NCBI GenBank assembly: GCA_034509755.1
Contig: CM067544.1
Location: 7,915,501 to 7,979,500 of the forward strand
Direction: 5' to 3'
Length of the DNA: 64,000 bases
DNA from: Anisodus tanguticus
Lineage: Eukaryota > Streptophyta > Magnoliopsida > Solanales > Solanaceae
A model generated the notes under the pieces. It made no database searches, was not told where the DNA came from, and saw only the letters and a list, made by a program, of their open reading frames with translations. Position 1 is the first letter of the stretch, and each line of letters starts with the position of its first letter. The position numbers and the translations under genes are program-made. Positions 10,878-21,531 of this stretch are shown piece after piece.

Positions 10878-12202
10878 CAGTGTTTTAATAGTAGGGATGG
10901 CAGGTGGGCACAAAATTTTGCGGATTTCGTACGACATCCGTCCCAGTTGGGGCGGATATAGGTATAACTTTGGCGAGTAGTAGGCAGATATGGATATAAC
11001 TTTGGCGGGTAGTAGGTGGTGGATTTACAGTCATATCCGCCTGCCCCGCATCCAACCGCCAGCCCCAAATCCACCCGCCTGCCTTATACCCGCCAACTAT
11101 AATTTTATTTGTACAACTTTATATTTATCTAAAGCCCAAATAATTTGGTACACATAATTTTAGCAGCCCATAAGCCCAATAATAATGAATTGGCAGGTTG
11201 ACAAAATGACAAATGAATTGATTACAAAATATGGCTGGCGGGTACATGCGGGTATTCGCGGGTGGTGTATATCCACTTGGGTGGTGGAGCGGGTGTGGAT
11301 TTAGGAATATACCCGCCTAGGAGGATATGGATGTTGAAAATGTATCCGCCACGGGTGGCGCTTATAAAATTTTCGGGCGGGTACGGGTGCGGGGAGGGGG
11401 TACCCACCCCGCCGAATTGCCATCCCTATTTAAGAGGCGGGGGCACGAAGCGAGACGTTTTATGCAGCACGGAGCGAGGTGTAAGCCTCGAGACACATGC
11501 GTAAGTCACATGGATTTACTGGACGTATTACTCATGTACCTTCAATTTTATAATTTTAATACTAAAAAATAAATAAAAGTAAAAGTAAAATTTTCATCAA
11601 AATTCTGCAAATAAATTTAAATAAATCGCCAATAATATAAATAAATTATTATAATTATTATTTGAGAAATGTAACAACACAAAATATGATAACAATCTAG
11701 ATAATATTTAAAATAAAATCTTCATAAATTTCATTATTAATCTATACATCTATTAGTCATTTTCAGCCTCAACTGATATTTGCATGTATTTATATATTTC
11801 AAGAAAGGAGAAGAATAAAAAGTGTAATAGCAATAACAAAATATGAAAAAGTTACTTCGGGAACATAGTACTATGAAATCTCTATCCTATCAATTTTAGA
11901 CATAAACATAAAAAACTATGTATGACTGTGTTATTTATATATTTTAGGAAAAAACACTACAACATGATAATATAAAGTATAAACATCATTATACTAATAA
12001 TAAAAATTATAATCTATAGCAAAAATACTTTTAAAATAAAAAAAATCAAATTTAACGCCCGGTGGGTACGCTTTTACGCCCGGGACTTACGCCTCAAATT
12101 CTAGGCGTACGCCCTATGGATCTACGTCTTTCATTTGCGCCCTGTAGCGTTTTTGTTAAGCCCCGCCCGAAGCTCGCCTCGAAAACACCTCTGAAAACAC
12201 TG
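10878..12202. mobile_element. hAT-like element with TSD ATCTAGAT, interrupted by a second hAT MITE
   Basis: It starts CAGTGTTTTA and ends AAAACACTG, flanked by perfect 8-bp repeats ATCTAGAT (10870-10877 and 12203-12210). Just inside both ends are GAGGCG-rich tracts (AAGAGGCGGGGGCACGAAGC on the left, the inverse of CGAAGCTCGCCTCGAAAAC on the right). The left TIR is split after CAGTGTTTTAATAG by the insertion at 10892-11428. Without that insert the element is about 780 bp, so it is non-autonomous; no ORF is credible. Confidence 0.8.
10892..11428. mobile_element. hAT-like MITE, 537 bp, nested in another hAT element
   Basis: It starts TAGGGATGGCAGGTGGGC and ends GAATTGCCATCCCTA. The flanking 8-mers are TTTAATAG (10884-10891) and TTTAAGAG (11429-11436), 7 of 8 identical. 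GC-rich subterminal repeats (GCGGGT types) fill both ends and produce Gly/Pro-rich spurious ORFs. The end sequence TAGGGATGGCA is shared with the MITE at 60766-61558. Confidence 0.8.
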
Positions 12203-12799
12203 ATCTAGATAGATAGGAGCAAGCCGATTGTTTAAGTTTGCTTTATTAACTCATTTCCAACTAACATTATTTTATAAACATCTGTCTAGGTTCTTTCGAA
12301 CGATATGAATGTAATATTATCTTCAAGTAAAGACGCAAAGATAACGAGTTTCGTTGCTTCATATACTTAAAAGTATGTCGGTGTTCTCCTAATCACTCAT
12401 ATATCAAGTGGTCTTAAGTCTTAACCCAAAGCCTGACTCCACGAAAAAGAACATTAAAAATAAGAAAGATAAGATACGTAATATCCCAAAATATGACGTG
12501 ACGTATTATTCATATTAAGTGAATGTTACTTTCAATCTTCAGTTACATACGATTTGTCTGATGAATGACTTAAGTTTAATATTTTTCCTTTTACTGATTC
12601 GAAAATAATTGCAGAAGTAGTTCACACTATTTGTATTAAATCTGTGTCCACTTATTGTGTCAAAACAAACAATTTTATTTCACAATGATACAATAATCTT
12701 TTTAGGTTAATGAAAAAATATTGAAAATATCGATTTTATAAAACAAGAAGAACTTACACGTCAATATTTGATAGACAGTATTTAGCTATTTGTGGGGGT
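12203..12799. other. Intergenic, nothing recognised
   Basis: No coding signal or element border identified between the two hAT-derived segments. Confidence 0.4.
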
Positions 12800-13030
12800 T
12801 AAAGATGGTAGTGGATCCTGGACCCGATCCGGTGGATCCAGATCCATTTTATAGGATATGAATCTTTAAAATTTGGATCCGACGGATCCGGATCGGACCC
12901 GGATCCATTTCTGATGGATCGAATCTGGATCTGGATCTTGTATTTGAAATCCGTATCCGGTCCAGATCCGACCCGTGGATCCATTTTTTATTAAATATAT
13001 TCATAACCTAAAATGTAATTTTTCATAATT
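12800..13030. mobile_element. One-ended fragment of the GGATCC-rich hAT MITE
   Basis: TAAAGATGGTAGTGGATCC begins a stretch of GGATCC/GATCCGG repeats and continues to ATATTCATAACCTA. Both halves match, in inverse orientation, the right end of the complete element at 60766-61558. Similarity fades after about 13030 and no second terminus is present. Confidence 0.7.
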
Positions 13031-13239
13031 TTTGTATTGATTATTTTCATATACATTAATATCAAAAAAATAATCTAACATGCACCTTTTATTTATTTTT
13101 CAATTTCTTTCAAATAAAGATACTTTGGAGGATACACTGGACTTATCATCACTTCAAGAAACACTGTGGCTCAATTCGGGACATTCCAATTCACTTTTTC
13201 GGCCCACCCAACCCACTTGAGTCTCTCGGAATATTATTC

Positions 13240-13552
13240 TGTAGTGAATGCATAATATATTGAAATGGATAACTGAAATTACACACAGAGACATTAGAGT
13301 TATCTCCATAAACTAGTAATCAAATCTTACAAAGGAAGAAAGAAGAAATAAAAAAAAGGAGGGAGGTTCGAGAATTAATCTAAACAATTAAGAAAATAAA
13401 GACACAACTTCATAGCATAACCCTAATAGACTATATCTCCTTCTATATATAGGCTATCCTCACAAAGTGCACATGCTCCTTTCTTTAACCAGGGTCCCAA
13501 ACGTAATTTTCCAAATCCCCAAATGAGTCCTCCATCATGGTTATATTTGTTC
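13240..13552 (-). repeat. 3' LTR of the non-autonomous element
   Basis: About 313 bp, aligned over its length with the split LTR at 21152-21281 plus 26098-26234, apart from small indels. The minus-strand start is damaged: the expected TGTAACAAATAT reads AGAACAAATAT. Confidence 0.75.
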
Positions 13553-13807
13553 TCCCGCCCTCAATAAGAACCTTGTCCTCAAGGTTCGAAGTCAGGAATT
13601 TTGCAACCAACAAATGTTGATGTCTGGTTCTTCAATATCGTTGCAAATGATATTCCAAAGTCTGTTGGTATCATGACACTTGTTCCATCCAGTGGTTACG
13701 GAGAATGACTTTTGGTACTCTGTTGGTCATATTGAAAACATTACTAGAAGAACGCCTGGCACCATTTGCAACCTTTTTACCACAATGCAAGATTAATCCT
13801 TCAGTAA

Positions 13808-16465
13808 CTAAATACATTTCCCTTGTTTCTTCAAGAAAGCAAGTTTATGTCCAACATTTGTAAAACCAATGAGTGTCATCTGAAGCAACAAGACTCCAAC
13901 ATATGCTTCAAATCTTTGTAACATAAATAGAAAAGGGAGGAGCATCAGTAATGGACCAACTATTCCAGCTGTAGAAGCATCCAGTTCAAGAAGAAATCCA
14001 AGCTTAACAAGATACCCATCGACAAGTAAATTGAAAGCCACAGGTGGAAATTGATTCGATGAACAAAGCAAACTCTGGTCAAAAGAATGCAGTACACCAC
14101 CCAGCACGTAAAAAAATGTAGCATTTAGCTTTGGTTTGGCTGGATAGTCCAATATAGAGAGGGCTAGGCTAATAATATAGGAAGCACCTAAAATAATTCC
14201 TACATGTGATTGTACGGGAGTGTTGTCAATAACACTCAGGTCAATTGGTAAATGAACTTTCTGAATGTTCAGGCAACATTGGAAAGAGGGAAAATATAGG
14301 ATTGGAATTTCTCCCATAGTCACAAAGCTTTCAATGAAATCAAGTACCTCAAGCTCAACGCCAGTTTTAGGACAAGAATACATATCGGTTCGGATCATTT
14401 TTGAGTCGTCAACTGGAATGCTAAGATATATGCAGGAAATACAAAGGAATGAATTCATTGATTATCTGATTGAAACGTGAGCACCAGTTGCAGTATGGTT
14501 GGTTTCTTGAGCCTAGAAGATGGCTCCTGAAGACAAAATGAGCATGTAAATATTCTTCCAATTCCTCCTGCATTACCGACAACCAATTTTGTACCAAGAC
14601 AGAGAAAGCATTTGGAATCAGCTTGAATTTGTTTGTACCAGCAAGAGCATCAAGATGACTTGAATTTTGCATCAAGAAAACAAACTCCTTCGAAACACGG
14701 TTCTCTGATGCACCCGTGAGAACTGTTTTGGTGAAGTCCAGAGCTACAAATATGCAAGAACTAAACAAAATCACTTGTCTCGTAATATCCTTACTATGAC
14801 CTCCCCATGAGTACCAAACTTTGTCATTCAGGACATCGCCAAGATTTAAATTGCCACCAGAAAAAGCTGCAGAACTGTTGAAATCAAGGAAAAAATTATA
14901 GGAAAGCAAATATTTGACAGCATGGTGGAAATCAACTTTGACAACGCCAAGAGGTCTATCATGCCAACTAGCAGCTATGTAGTTTGTCCTAAACACCTGC
15001 TCATTATCTCGGCAAAGCTTGACAAGCTTGTGGGGAAAAACAGGGACAGTTGCGCTGTAACAACTTGTTGTAATTCAACTAACCAATAGACTATTGCAAA
15101 AGATCTACCATCGGGGAGTCGTACATCCATCCCATGAAGATGAGTGAAATCAATAAGCACAACATTTCCCAATTGCGTGCAAACTTATATAGACTGACAC
15201 ATTCCACCAATAAGCATGTGACTTTTACAAGGAAGTTGTGCCATATCTTTCTGCGCAGTATCAATCCAAGTACAAGTGAGGAAACGAAAGGCTGGTTGAA
15301 GCCACACGATATGTCGATTTAGCACAAAAATTAAATCAACAATTGCTCCACTCGACAGTCGATCCAACACAACAAAAGAAATATTGCAGTAGATTTTTGT
15401 GTCCCGTGTATGCTGGTTCCTATCTAGAAAAAAGGGTAGGACAGTGTCATCATAGATGCTTTGCAGAGGAAAATTCTGCCACTTTGCTACTAAATAGTTT
15501 TGATAATTGGAAGATGCATGTGACACAGGGAAAATGATATTTGCAGGAGATAACACATTCAAACACCAAGGAACAGGTGGATAAGGCATTCTCGAGTAAC
15601 AAAGCAGGGAATACTACTTTGCCAAGATGGCGGAGCAGATGAGAATTTGAAGTTATAGCAAAGAATGAAAAAGTTATAGAATGTTGATGAAGTTCTCATC
15701 CATGGCGTGGTTGGTTGAAGCAACCGAACAAACTAAAGTGAAGGTGGCAACCATATTCCTGCAGAACTCTGAGCTAGCGATGTTTAAATAAACAAGGAAG
15801 TGCACTGAGTGTGTACTCCTAGTCCCGCCAACCAAAACTATCAATTTCCCAGTGTCGAACCAATTGCGAACGTGTAAGCCGAAGTTACCTCGTAGCCACC
15901 AGGGCTTTCCATACGCAACAAGTAACAGATCATACTTCTCCAAAGTTCCAAAAAGTTCTCTTCGATTAGGATCGTTGTGAGTGCTAAGCTTTAAGGCATC
16001 TCCAGTGAATTGTTCATTTCCAAAGAAAGTTGCAGCCACAAGTGGCATAAGACAGTCCCGGGAACTATGAGAAATAAAAAATGACTCCTTATAGATGAAT
16101 GGGCTAAGCGAGTCGTCGTCATTTCTTTGGGGGGGTTTGTCGAACACCTTGCCTTCATTGCTCAAATTTTCATATTCCAAAGCAGATTCAATCAAAGCAA
16201 ACAACATCGTAGGGTCTGCAATAATAGAAGGAACAGACGGAGTAGCAAAACCCTCTATCGCTGGATTCGTATCCCATATTGCAATAACATGAGGCTGTGG
16301 AGAAAGAGTTATCGTCACGATATCTGCTTCCTCTGATTTGGTATCGTCCAAAGCAACAGTGAAATGCTCAGAGTCCAATGTGCGGGGCACGTGGATGGTT
16401 TGTTGAGCAGCAAAAACCTTGGCAAGGCATTGAGACATTTCATCGAACACCAGATCTGCTGTCAT
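13808..16465 (-). pseudogene. Unidentified long coding region inside the LTR element (frameshifted)
   Basis: Five long minus-strand segments lie head to tail: 16465-15674 (263 residues), 15589-15185 (134), 15172-14975 (65), 14996-14421 (191) and 14458-13808 (216). Their collinear order and small overlaps suggest one protein of roughly 850-900 residues broken by frameshifts and stops. I do not recognise any domain: no DTG protease, no YVDD or FADD, no zinc knuckle. Visible features are a hydrophobic stretch (GIVGPLLMLLPFLFML), and FISHSSRDCLMPLVAATFFG and WIDTAQKD motifs of unknown meaning. Downstream, at about 13565-13600, the minus strand reads NLEDKVLIEGG next to the purine tract, resembling the C-terminal tail of Ty3/Gypsy integrases. 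The region fills nearly the whole internal part of the element and is on its sense strand. It may be an element-specific ORF or a captured host gene. Confidence 0.5.
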
Positions 16466-17476
16466 ATCTGGTAGACATGTACTGAAAATGCTACTTCCAT
16501 ATTAGTTTCTTCATTAATCTTGTTGACACCCAATTTTGTCCCATTTTTTATGATTTTATTCGTAATTTTTAATATTTTGACACTTTTAAAATAATTTTAA
16601 AATATAGGCATATATGTGTATATCCTCGTATTATTATTATTATTCGCATATTTTATATCATTTGCATTTTATAATAATCATAAGTTTTATCCGAAATTCT
16701 ATGTTATTTTATTTTTCGCAAGAATTGCATCGCATTTCCATTTTTTTATTAAGCATTAAGCATTTCACAAATATTATATTATTTTATTGTCACATCGTTA
16801 CGTTATTTTAAATAATTCACATCTTTTACAAAAAATATATATATATATATATATTAAACCCCTTTTATATTTTATCCATAACCCATTTTCATTTTTCCAG
16901 CCCAATACTCACTAACCCATTCGGCCCAACTCCCAAAACCCCTTCTCTCATTTTAACCCAACCAAAACCGAAGCCCAACTCCCCTTTTCTTATTGGCCCA
17001 ACGCCCAAAGCCAAACTCCCCAATTAAATTCCCACAAGCCCAATACTCACTAACCCATTCGGCCCAACTCCCCAATTAAATTCCCTTATTTCACCCTTCC
17101 AACCGGACCCACCCAACTCCCCAATTAAATTCCCACCAACCAAAATCGCCCCGGAGCCCAATCGGCCGACCCGTCGACCCCAAACCCATTCCCCCTCTTT
17201 TAATCCCCCCCAAACAAATAAAAATCCCAAAAAAATCAAAAACCCTAAACTAAACCCTACCCCCCAAGTCGCCGCACACCCTACACCCCCGCCCTCGACG
17301 CCGCACCCTACACCCCTACCCCGTCACTTTGCCACCGCCACCACCCTACCCCCCGACACCGCCGAACGCATGCCCCAAGAACACGCCCCAAAAATCGATT
17401 TTGTTCCCCTTTATTTTGAAATTTGAATTCGTTTTAAGGGGGGGGTATGAGGGGTTGGAACGTTGGGTTGAGTACC

Positions 17477-17484
17477 TATAAATA
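17477..17484 (+). promoter_or_regulatory. TATA box of the Ogre-like solo LTR
   Basis: TATAAATA sits about 960 bp into the 3.3-kb LTR on the sense strand. It marks where LTR transcription (U3/R border) would begin shortly downstream. Confidence 0.5.
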
Positions 17485-17639
17485 CCCCATGTTGTTCTTC
17501 ATTTTAGGGGAGGATTTTTTCGGAGGATTTTTGAAAAAACGATTCAATATATAAATCTTTGTTGTGTTCTTGATTTCAAACATTTGCCTTCCTTGTTATT
17601 CAAGAATCAAGTCCGAAAAGGTTTGTTCTCCACTTTTGA

Positions 17640-18160
17640 TTCTCTCGATTTCGACATATGATTCGGGTCGGGTCGACCGATTTCGGTCACCGACCGGGTT
17701 TGGGTATTATTTTCGAAATTCTTGCATTTCATACTTCTATATGTTTGGTTATCTGAAATTGGTGAAATTATTCGATTTCGGGTTGCATCTGGATTCGGAT
17801 CGGGTCACCGACCGGGCGGGTCGACCGGTTCGGATAATATTTTCCCGAATTCTTGCATTTCATATTTTTTGTTATTGATTATCGAATTTGGTGTTAAAAT
17901 CGATTTGGGTTTGGATCATTTGATTTCGGATTCGGGTCACCGATTCGGTCGTCATCGATCCGGATCGGGTCGACCCGATTCGAATATTTTCCATAATTCT
18001 TGCATTTCATATCTTGTATATTGGTTATCCGAAAAAATGAAAAAAATCGATTCGGGTTGGCCTCTGATTCGGGTCGGGGTCACCGATCCGGTCGGGTCGA
18101 CCGGACTTGGTATATTTCCGCATTATGGCATTTTTCATATCTCATTCTTTGGTTATCTAA
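17640..18160. repeat. Degenerate tandem repeats (~130-150 bp) in the solo LTR
   Basis: The phrase TTCTTGCATTTCATA recurs at about 17719, 17850 and 17998 (and degenerate at about 18126). Each is followed by TTGGTTAT-like sequence and a GGGTCACCGA...GGGTCGACC block. GC content peaks in each unit while the surroundings are AT-rich. Confidence 0.75.
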
Positions 18161-18712
18161 AAAATCTGAATTTCGATTTCATCCCGGTCTGTTTTTTTTT
18201 TCTTCTCCCGTAATTAACTCACCGTTCACTTTTCCGGGTCTGTTTTTTTCAAAATTAACTCACTATTTCATCTGCTTTTATTTATTTCTTTCGTTTCTCT
18301 GTTTTTCTCGTTCATTTGGGTTAAACATCCGGTAACGGATATCTTACTATTCTTAATGCTTTACTATTTTATTAATACCGCATTTAGGCCGACGAAATTG
18401 AATTCGAGGTCGCGCTTTTCTTTCGTTGCATTTCTCTGTTTTTCAAGATCGTTTTAAGTATCCGTGCAACGGATATTTTACTTGTTTTTTTTTCTTGTTT
18501 TAAACTAAACACCGCGTCTTTTTCGGAAATTATTTTCTCGCTTCTCGTTTTACCTTCTCTGTCGTTGTTGTTCGTTTCATTTTAATTTTGCTTTGATTTG
18601 AACACGATACTACAACGGCCGATGAAAAATATCCGTCGATTTTGAGGCCTCCACGGTTGCAAGGACGGAAATGTAACTTCGGGCAATGATGAAGACTTAA
18701 ACCTTTTTATCC

Positions 18713-18940
18713 GAGATCAACATGTTTAGTAGGCGAGGTGACTAAAATAACCAACAAGTTATATATTCGCGGCCACGACATGATTATAGTGATCCTTTCT
18801 ATTTCACCCGAGAGACCAACACGTTTAGTAGGCGAGGCAATCAAAATAAACCACATTAGTCATATGTTTGCAGCCACGACGTGATTGGAATGTTCTTTTC
18901 AAAATTTAAGTCTGAGCCCTCCGTGATCAAAACATTCACT
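18713..18940. repeat. Two-copy ~115-bp tandem repeat in the solo LTR
   Basis: GATCAACATGTTTAGTAGGC and GACCAACACGTTTAGTAGGC start two successive units. Each continues GAGG(T/C)(G/A)A and ends with GCC ACGAC(A/G)TGATT-type sequence. Confidence 0.7.
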
Positions 18941-20017
18941 GTTTTGAATACGGATATGAAATTATTTGTATTTAACTTGTTTCTAACCGTTTGTTCTTGA
19001 CGACTTGCGAGGGATTAAAGTAAATAAAGGCGATTATTCCTCGGTGTTTATTTATTTTATTTCTTTCTTTAATTCAGCTTTTATTCCGCTTTGTATTGTA
19101 ATATTATTTATCGCACTTATGTAATTATTGAAATGCTTAGAATAGGCAAACTTAGGATTAATTCATAGGGTAGTTTAAGATTTGAAATCCGTCGCTAGCT
19201 TATTTATTTGTAGGCTCGGTTAAATTCAAACTTAGAAATCCTTCGCTAGTTTATTTATTTTAGGCTCGTCACGCGTATTCAAGATTTTCAAAACAACTTT
19301 TGTCATTTTTTATTTGCTTTATTAAATCATACCGAATAAGTTTATCTTACAATTCATTGATTCCCCAAATTTTACTTCTTTGGCATTATAAATAATTTGT
19401 TTTACTATCAATTGTCAAATACATATTTTTTCAACTCTACATGTATTTCTCTTTAAATACCATACAAATGCATATTTAAAAAATCTCTACATGTATCTTT
19501 CTTTTTAAAATGCATCATTTACTAATTATTTGCAAACATCTTTAAATCTGTTATACTTGTAAAAACATATATTTTTCTAGTAATAATTAACATGAGTTTG
19601 ACCGGATAACCGCAAGTTAGCGGATCTTAAAGGATGCCTAACCCCTTCCCTTTAGGATAATAAAGAACCCTTACCTAGAATCTCGCTAGTTTCGCAGACC
19701 TTAAAATTGGAGTTACATTGCAGCATTTAGTTTAAATATTTAGGTGTCCTAATTCACCATAAAAAATAATTAGGTGGCGACTCCTCAACCCTCCTTTACC
19801 TAGGAATCACCCGAACACGTCTGTGCTCCGCTTTGACCCGAGCCAGGTCAAAAACGGGCGCGACAAATCTGTTCAGCGAATATAATGGAGTCGCAACTAG
19901 GTGGAGATGGGGGGGCATGGGTTTGGAGGTGAAGTCGGAAAAATGGCTGTTGGAATTGGTATGGAGAAGGTGAAAAGGAACGGTTGTAGGATGTCACCCA
20001 GTTGGCAGAGGAGGGAC

Positions 20018-21132
20018 TGTTGGTTACAAAGATGTCGGAAACGAAAATTACAAATAACTGCTAAGTATTACAAGAACTGAAATTACAATTGAAGAATGAA
20101 CTGAAATTACAATTGAAGAATGAACTGAAATTACAATGAACTTGAAGAATAAACTGGAACAGTTTTTAGTATGCTGAGTCGAGTGTTTGCACTCTGTCTT
20201 TAAGACAATATTGCCCCGTATGTATCATTTCTACGTCCTGGACAATTGTCTCCCAAGATAAAACAGCAAGCGAACAAATGAGCAAAGGAAACTCAAGTGC
20301 TACCGTGAAGAATTTTGAGTAATGAAATGATGCTGGAAGTTGTAGGAAGACTGATTTCGTTTCTGTTTGTGTGTTAAGTGTAGCTCAACAATGGTGACAA
20401 AGGGTCTTTTATATAGTTGAAGGAGAGGCTCATGAACTGCCCACATAAGTGTCATTACTGGCCAAGTAATGACAATTACCAGTAATGACACTTATGGAGG
20501 TAGTAATTCACCAAAATAAATCGTGAATTTGATGTGCAACGGATGACATTTAGGAAGAGTAATTCAGCCAAAATAAATGGTTGAATTGAGTGTTGGTTGA
20601 CGTTCTGCCCAATCTGACTTTCTTGAAACTTCAGGGACCAAACTATACATATGAAACTTCAGGGACCAGACTGTACATATGAAAAAGTTCTCTGGTCCAA
20701 AAAAGATAATATCATAAGAAGCCCACAGCCCACGAACCCGGACCGGACGGGCGGGCGGCGGCGCGCGTGTGGGCTTTCCTCGAACCAAAGCACATCTAGG
20801 TCCTCTCTCCTTTAAACACATGGGATACCCCTTGGGGTCCCAAACCCCAAACCAGCTTTGAGACTTATAAACAAAACAATTATTTCTTCCTCCACCAATG
20901 AGGAAGAATTGATCTCAATACCACACTTTTCCATTCTTCAAACACCTCACTTCGTGGACCAATATCTCTTTCATTTCTCAACGAAATTTGACGATCCTTG
21001 GCTCTACGGTTATCTACTCACTTAGTAGATTATGCACGTGTGAAGAACCGGATTCTCCAACATGCGTAACACTAGTGTTTAAGCCGTTAAAGTTGGTCGG
21101 ACGAAACTCCCGCTAAAGGCAAATTTCCAACA
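20018..21132 (-). mobile_element. Solo LTR (1115 bp), probably Copia
   Basis: The + strand begins TGTTGGTTACAAAG and ends AAATTTCCAACA, with perfect TSD GGGAC (20013-20017 and 21133-21137). On the minus strand it starts TGTTGGAAATTTGCC, has a TATA box (CTATATAAAAG at about 20408-20418) and then tandem TTGTAATTTCAGTTCATTC units (about 20085-20150), which sets the orientation. A perfect 18-bp inverted repeat lies at 20444-20461 and 20479-20496. The internal domain was lost, presumably by LTR-LTR recombination. Confidence 0.85.
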
Positions 21133-21281
21133 GGGACAACGAGAGCACCAATGTAGCGAATGCATATTATATTGAAATGGATAACTGAAATTACACTCAC
21201 AGACATTAGAATTCATCTTCATAAATTAGTAATCAAATCTTTCAAAGGAAGAAAGAAGAAATAAGAAAAAGAAGAAGGGAG

Positions 21282-21466
21282 TGAAACACAATAATTATTT
21301 AATTATTTTCATTAACATAATAGGTTTATATACATGGTATACAATAGTAAACCTAGCATATAATTACAGAAATTAAATATACATTTTTCTAATATAAAAT
21401 ATCACTATCATAATTATAGATGTACAATATCCCTAATAATATCAAAGGAATATACGGTGTATATCA
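21282..21466 (-). repeat. Copia 3' LTR
   Basis: Runs from TGAAACACAATAATTATTT to GTGTATATCA. It aligns with the 5' LTR copy at 25905-26092 but lacks the TTCTT before the last TCA. Confidence 0.85.
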
Positions 21467-21531
21467 CATCCCCGCAGTCATAGCGGGCGGTTATCGTACG
21501 CTGAGACTGTTCCTAAAATCTTCAAACAGAA

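Larger units (their letters stand above)
16521..19865 (+). mobile_element. Solo LTR (3345 bp) of an Ogre/Tat-like Gypsy element
   Basis: It starts TGTTGACACCCAATTTTGTC and ends AACGGGCGCGACA, with perfect TSD AATCT (16516-16520 and 19866-19870). The start and end sequences match LTRs I know from Ogre/Tat-type Gypsy elements, including GGTGGCGACTCC before the 3' end. A TATA box (TATAAATA, 17477-17484) supports + orientation. It contains pyrimidine-rich tandem motifs (about 16890-17120), TCGGGTCGACC-rich tandem repeats (17640-18160) and a duplicated block near 18713-18940. ORFs inside, such as those at 17564-18335, are repeat-derived. Confidence 0.85.

Noticed and set aside
11222..11572. Pro/Gly-rich ORFs
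   Set aside because: Products of the GCGGGT repeats of the nested MITE; the reading runs across its border.
12799..12984. Asp/Pro/Gly-rich ORF
   Set aside because: Made of GATCC repeats at a hAT MITE end; the same pseudo-protein appears at 60664-60909 and 61368-61553.
14265..16336. Plus-strand ORFs of 64-71 residues
   Set aside because: Shadows of the longer minus-strand coding region of the LTR element.
17564..18335. Three ORFs of 104-163 residues
   Set aside because: Inside the solo LTR and made of its tandem repeats; no start context or motif.
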